Virus record (IMG/VR): IMGVR_UViG_3300020595_000157
Location: 1 to 27,516 of that record
Strand: one strand, 5' to 3'
From: a virus
DNA: 27,516 nt
Part shown: positions 25,617 to 27,516 of the stretch, one piece after another
How the letters are laid out: the number at the start of each line of letters is the position of its first letter
How positions within the stretch are numbered: position 1 is the first letter of the stretch
Position numbers and translations under genes: made by a program
Notes under the pieces: generated by a model
Database searches by the model: none
The model's input: only the letters and a program-made list of their open reading frames with translations
What the model was told of the DNA's origin: nothing

Positions 25617-25731
25617 CTTCTAGGTGTTTAATTATTATACTTAGTAACTGTCCTTGAGAACTTTGTAAGATACTAACTGCCCAAGGATACTCTATGTACT
25701 GGCTGTTTACTATTTCATGTAAGGATTTCAA
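25567..25731 (-). CDS. Probable hidden small gene with TTG start (54 aa)
   Basis: This frame is open from after a stop at 25735-25737 to TAA at 25567-25569 and fills the otherwise empty 98 bases between the winged-helix gene and the Cys protein. It has no ATG or GTG; a TTG at 25731-25729 gives MKSLHEIVNSQYIEYPWAVS then ILQSSQGQLLSIIIKHLEDE and an acidic end. The sequence reads like a folded amphipathic protein: aromatic YIEYPWAV, a hydrophobic helix LLSIIIKHLE, few repeats. It overlaps the winged-helix gene end by 17 bases and the Cys protein by 50 bases. Alternatives are a start at ATT/ATA or a chance frame. No function is proposed. Confidence 0.5.
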   Translation of the reverse strand: MKSLHEIVNSQYIEYPWAVSILQSSQGQLLSIIIKHLEDERQDTVIDGHDEELH

Positions 25732-26029
25732 TGATTACGCTTTTGTCTTTTTTAAGAAGTTTTGATATAATGTACCCATTTTTACTTTTAACTATTGCTC
25801 CTTTATCTTTAAGTCGCTTGACATAGTTGTTTAAAGTGTTTGGGTCTGCAATTCCTACATTGTCTGCTACTTTCTTTTTACTGTCTGCTGAACAGATGTT
25901 AGTTGTTTCTGACAGGTCAATGAACTTTGATAATATTAATAGCTCTTTGTCAGTCAACTCTAATATACCATTAAATACTTGTAGATATTTAAAGGTAGTA
26001 TCCGTTTTGATTTGTATTTTTCTACTCAT
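25715..26029 (-). CDS. Winged helix-turn-helix DNA-binding protein
   Basis: 104 aa. An N-terminal basic strand (MSRKIQIKTDTTFKYLQVF), then LTDKELLILSKFIDLSE (about 25-41) and the recognition part SKKKVADNVGIADPNTLNNY (about 50-69) with VKRLKDKGAIVKSKNGYIIS, the wing. This is the arrangement of MarR/replication-initiator type winged helices: helix, helix-turn-helix with P-x-T at the turn, then a beta wing. It overlaps the gene upstream by 8 bases. Transcription control of the late genes or DNA-end recognition are both possible; a small-terminase role is also conceivable because such subunits use HTH folds near terL. Confidence 0.7.
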   Translation of the reverse strand: MSRKIQIKTDTTFKYLQVFNGILELTDKELLILSKFIDLSETTNICSADSKKKVADNVGIADPNTLNNYVKRLKDKGAIVKSKNGYIISKLLKKDKSVIIEILT

Positions 26030-26261
26030 CTCTGATTACTATTTTAACTTTCCCATCGTCGAGGTTTATTCTAGACTTGGTAGATTGTCTGTTAAACTCG
26101 TCTACGTATTCTTTAATGTGTTCTCTTGTGCACAAGAATGATAGAAATACTTCTATCTCTCTAGCGGCTCTCTTAAGGTTATCGTTTTTGCTTTGTGCTA
26201 TTTCTTTTGCACCTCTAAGCTGGTCAAAGAGAGTAATAGGTATTGTTACTGTCCCATCCAT
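26022..26261 (-). CDS. Small helical protein, function unknown
   Basis: 79 aa, starting MDGTVTIPITLFDQLRGAKE. A short beta start (TVTIPITLFDQL) resembles the beginning of some phage coiled-coil proteins, followed by a charged helix (NDNLKRAAREIEVFLSFLCT) and a basic C-terminus (SRINLDDGKVKIVIRDE). Its ATG shares one base with the GroES stop (TAATG) and its end overlaps the winged-helix gene by 8 bases, so all three are likely one translation unit. It could be a partner of either neighbour. I recognise no family. Confidence 0.65.
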   Translation of the reverse strand: MDGTVTIPITLFDQLRGAKEIAQSKNDNLKRAAREIEVFLSFLCTREHIKEYVDEFNRQSTKSRINLDDGKVKIVIRDE

Positions 26262-26539
26262 TACTTAGGAATAACCCCACAAACAGAAAACTCATTGACC
26301 ATCACGCACTCTGTGCTATCGATAGTGACAATGAGTCCTTCAGTATTGGGGTGTACCATAACGGTATCATCAGTCTTTACCATCAGGCATTCTGGTCCGG
26401 CAGCGAGTACCTTAAGAATGTTTGACTGCAAAGATTTCTTAGCTGAGTCCGGGAGAATAATACCTGCATCAGTTTCGTCCTTCTTTACTAAAGGTAGAAC
26501 AATCCAATCACGGGTAGGGAGAAAGTTTAATTTTGCCAT
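26261..26539 (-). CDS. groES-like: Phage GroES-like co-chaperonin
   Basis: 92 aa with the GroES pattern along its length: LPTRDWIVLPL (7-17, equal to the P-x-D-R-V-x-V strand), the mobile loop KDETDAGIILPDSAKKSLQS (20-39) with hydrophobic tripeptide IIL at 27-29 that docks into GroEL, then KVLAAGPE, KTDDTVMVHPNTEG and the end VCGVIPK, matching the usual ILAVI finish. GroES caps GroEL and closes the folding chamber. Phage versions (T4 gp31 and others) let host GroEL fold capsid protein. There is no GroEL here, so it must use the host's. A promoter-like pair lies directly upstream; the stop overlaps the next ATG (TAATG). Confidence 0.9.
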   Translation of the reverse strand: MAKLNFLPTRDWIVLPLVKKDETDAGIILPDSAKKSLQSNILKVLAAGPECLMVKTDDTVMVHPNTEGLIVTIDSTECVMVNEFSVCGVIPK

Positions 26540-26555
26540 AATGTTTGATTTACGA

Positions 26556-26588
26556 CAAATATATAAAACTTTATCTTATATAAGCAAA
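26556..26588 (-). promoter_or_regulatory. Bacteroidota-type promoter before the GroES-like gene
   Basis: On the coding strand, TTTG (26588-26585), 21 bases, then TATATTTG (26563-26556): the -33 TTTG and -7 TAnnTTTG elements of the Bacteroidota primary sigma factor at near-usual spacing. The ATG is 17 bases downstream. It sits in the 61-base gap after the DUF5675 gene and is the best-formed promoter candidate in the window. Confidence 0.55.
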
Positions 26589-26600
26589 TAGTTTACAATT

Positions 26601-27080
26601 TTATTTCATAATTGTAAAGTCGGTGTACTTGATCGTTACGTCCTCTTGTCCTTCGTCTAGTACTGCAGCAATTTTTGGGTACACATTAAAGTAAGCTTCT
26701 GTACTGTTACCTATAAATCCATTAGTCTTAACATTGTTGTTTACTTGCGAGTTACCCAGTAGTAAACATCCTGCAGTGTGTTCGTCAGTATTGCCACAAT
26801 GGATGAGTATATATTTAAAGTTAGGCACATCAAGTACGTGAAGCATGCCTTTGTGTATGTCGGCAAACCTTTTAGAGTATTTGGTGTGATGTCCACCCAC
26901 AGTCCTAAGACCGATGCAATACTCTCCTTCAGGTATACAAGTTTCTCCCCATACTTTTTCTTCTCTACTTTCATCTTCTAATGTGTAGCATAAAAATTTT
27001 CGTTCACCATTTGATATATCAAAGAGAATACCATTAGTAGAATCTATTCCGTAATTAAATCTTAGGACTTCTAATTTCAT
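26601..27080 (-). CDS. DUF5675 family protein, possible cell-wall enzyme
   Basis: 159 aa. Blocks in order: FLCYTLEDESREEKVWGETC (29-48), IPEGEYCIGLRT (49-60), GMLHVLDVPNFKYILIHCGN (78-97) and TAGCLLLG (102-109). The H-C-G-N ... H-T-A-G-C arrangement (H94, C105) recalls the HG ... S-x-GC active site of YkuD L,D-transpeptidases; these families may be related and the Cys may be catalytic. I recall DUF5675 as widespread in phages and Bacteroidota. A murein-acting role would make it a candidate lysis or entry enzyme, but this is inferred. There is no signal peptide. It follows the structured RNA region, whose 3' hairpin ends 16 bases before its ATG. Confidence 0.75.
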   Translation of the reverse strand: MKLEVLRFNYGIDSTNGILFDISNGERKFLCYTLEDESREEKVWGETCIPEGEYCIGLRTVGGHHTKYSKRFADIHKGMLHVLDVPNFKYILIHCGNTDEHTAGCLLLGNSQVNNNVKTNGFIGNSTEAYFNVYPKIAAVLDEGQEDVTIKYTDFTIMK

Positions 27081-27360
27081 AGTTGTATCGTAATAAAGTT
27101 ACAAAAGGATATAACTCACCCCCTTGGTTTTCAGTCAAACGTTGGATTTCCACTCGCCGTGTTTAGCCTACGTGGGGGCATTTCTATCAGCCTATAGCCT
27201 TGTCCCACCCGAGTTTTATACCAACGCACTTTTTGAAACTACCGGGGACGACTTTCACTGACTATGTTGACAGCTACTTTAACCCGATGTCTAGTCCTAT
27301 TATGATTACCTAAAGGACGGTCACTAAAGTGGTTTCGATGCAAATATAATAAAATATACT
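27081..27360 (-). ncRNA. Candidate structured RNA / long 5' leader, no gene inside
   Basis: This 280-base gap holds no plausible protein. On the coding strand it folds into one long irregular rod: 27250-27244 with 27123-27117 (7 bp, two G.U), 27243-27241 plus 27238-27235 with 27132-27126 (7 bp, 2-base bulge), 27226-27221 with 27145-27140 (6 bp), 27214-27210 with 27156-27152 (5 bp), 27208-27204 with 27176-27172 (5 bp) and a tip hairpin 27197-27194 with 27187-27184. A second domain pairs 27296-27288 with 27264-27260 and 27272-27269. The G.U pairs favour the minus strand. GC content is visibly above the flanks. A TATATTTG box lies just before it. I found no match to tRNA, tmRNA, RNase P, group I intron or hammerhead cores. 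Confidence 0.55.
27341..27348 (-). promoter_or_regulatory. Candidate promoter -7 box (TATATTTG) before the structured RNA
   Basis: TATATTTG on the coding strand, continuing GCATCG. The same TATATTTGCAT 11-mer occurs again before the 43-aa gene. A start 6-7 bases downstream would begin the transcript at about 27335, at the edge of the structured segment. No -33 TTTG is seen at the usual distance. Confidence 0.4.
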
Positions 27361-27492
27361 TTATCTTCCTTGCCCTCGATACTTTTTTTTGTAGTGCTTA
27401 GAAGTTTTGTTGTTTGAGTTTTTAGTTTTTGCGTGCACTCCAGGACGTGAAGCATCGTTTGCTACGTAAAGTTGGTGATTTGTTTTTTTCAT
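27361..27492 (-). CDS. Small basic peptide, 43 aa
   Basis: ATG at 27492-27490 to TAA at 27363-27361. Product starts MKKTNHQLYVANDASRPGVH and ends TSKHYKKKYRGQGR; about a third of residues are Lys, Arg or His and there are no hydrophobic helices. The closing KxYxGQGR block is one I have seen at the ends of short basic proteins of other phages near the packaging genes, which supports a real gene; a nucleic-acid-binding or virion role is plausible. It lies between two identical TATATTTGCAT boxes. The upstream box ends 4 bases before the ATG, so the mRNA may be leaderless. Confidence 0.65.
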   Translation of the reverse strand: MKKTNHQLYVANDASRPGVHAKTKNSNNKTSKHYKKKYRGQGR

Positions 27493-27496
27493 AATG

Positions 27497-27504
27497 CAAA
27501 TATA
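27497..27504 (-). promoter_or_regulatory. Candidate promoter -7 box (TATATTTG) before the 43-aa gene
   Basis: TATATTTG followed by CATTATG, where ATG is the start of the 43-aa gene. The -33 region lies beyond the window edge. It shares an 11-base identity (TATATTTGCAT) with the box before the structured RNA. Confidence 0.4.
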
Positions 27505-27516
27505 TAAAAATTTTTT

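Noticed and set aside
27081-27360. tRNA, tmRNA, RNase P RNA, group I intron, hammerhead or c-di-GMP riboswitch in the structured gap
   Set aside because: No cloverleaf with a GTTC-type loop and acceptor stem, no conserved tmRNA or RNase P core strings, no intron R/S core, no CTGATGA core; a short GTGGGAC...GGC...TAGGCTAAAC resemblance to GEMM-I is not in the right order.
1-27516. CRISPR array, insertion sequence, integrase or attachment site
   Set aside because: No regularly spaced identical repeats, no transposase or recombinase motifs, and the gene array is continuous on one strand.

Overview
The window looks like the late (virion) region of a double-stranded DNA tailed phage, Caudoviricetes. 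Every supported gene lies on the minus strand, so transcription runs from high to low coordinates. Genes are tightly packed: many neighbours share a TAATG stop/start overlap or overlap by 4 bases. The host is probably a marine member of the Bacteroidota. Three things point there: AT-rich DNA, promoter-like boxes of the Bacteroidota type (TAnnTTTG), and a giant virion protein carrying four copies of the Cys/Asp repeat GCTDP-x-A-x-NY ... DDGSC that is common in marine Flavobacteriia secreted proteins. The order IHF-like protein, terminase, portal, acidic scaffold, major capsid, ring/connector proteins, and the sequence character of several unnamed genes, resemble crAss-like phages (Crassvirales: human gut crAssphage, Cellulophaga podoviruses). 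That affiliation is from memory and tentative.

Layout in transcription order. (1) 27492-25293: accessory genes at the head of the packaging region. These are a 43-aa basic peptide, a roughly 250-base gene-free stretch that folds well as an RNA on the coding strand, a DUF5675 protein, a phage GroES co-chaperonin, a small unknown protein, a winged-helix protein, a probable hidden 54-aa gene with a TTG start, and a six-cysteine zinc-ribbon-like protein. (2) 25327-15282: DNA packaging and head: short IHF/HU-like protein, possible small terminase, large terminase, portal, Gly-rich virion protein, acidic scaffold, major capsid protein, conserved head protein. (3) 15285-12421: connector/ring-like protein, an unassigned Ala/Thr/Asp-rich structural protein, and a Cys-rich small virion protein. 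(4) 12410-4454: a 2148-aa virion protein and a 502-aa tail fibre. (5) 4422-1: small tail-associated proteins, a GTA-type holin, a metallophosphoesterase, a 99-aa protein, a crAss-like connector-family protein, a short beta-rich protein and a LamG (concanavalin-like) adhesin that runs off the window.

Working together, TerL/portal/capsid/scaffold build and fill the head, GroES may adapt the host GroEL to fold the capsid protein, ring proteins join head to tail, the giant protein, the fibre and the LamG protein probably form the host-contact apparatus, and the holin with the DUF5675 enzyme are candidates for lysis. Two strong stem-loops sit directly after the genes for the major capsid protein and the 372-aa structural protein, as expected if those two mRNAs are made or kept in excess. 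No integrase, CRISPR array, tRNA gene or insertion sequence was seen.
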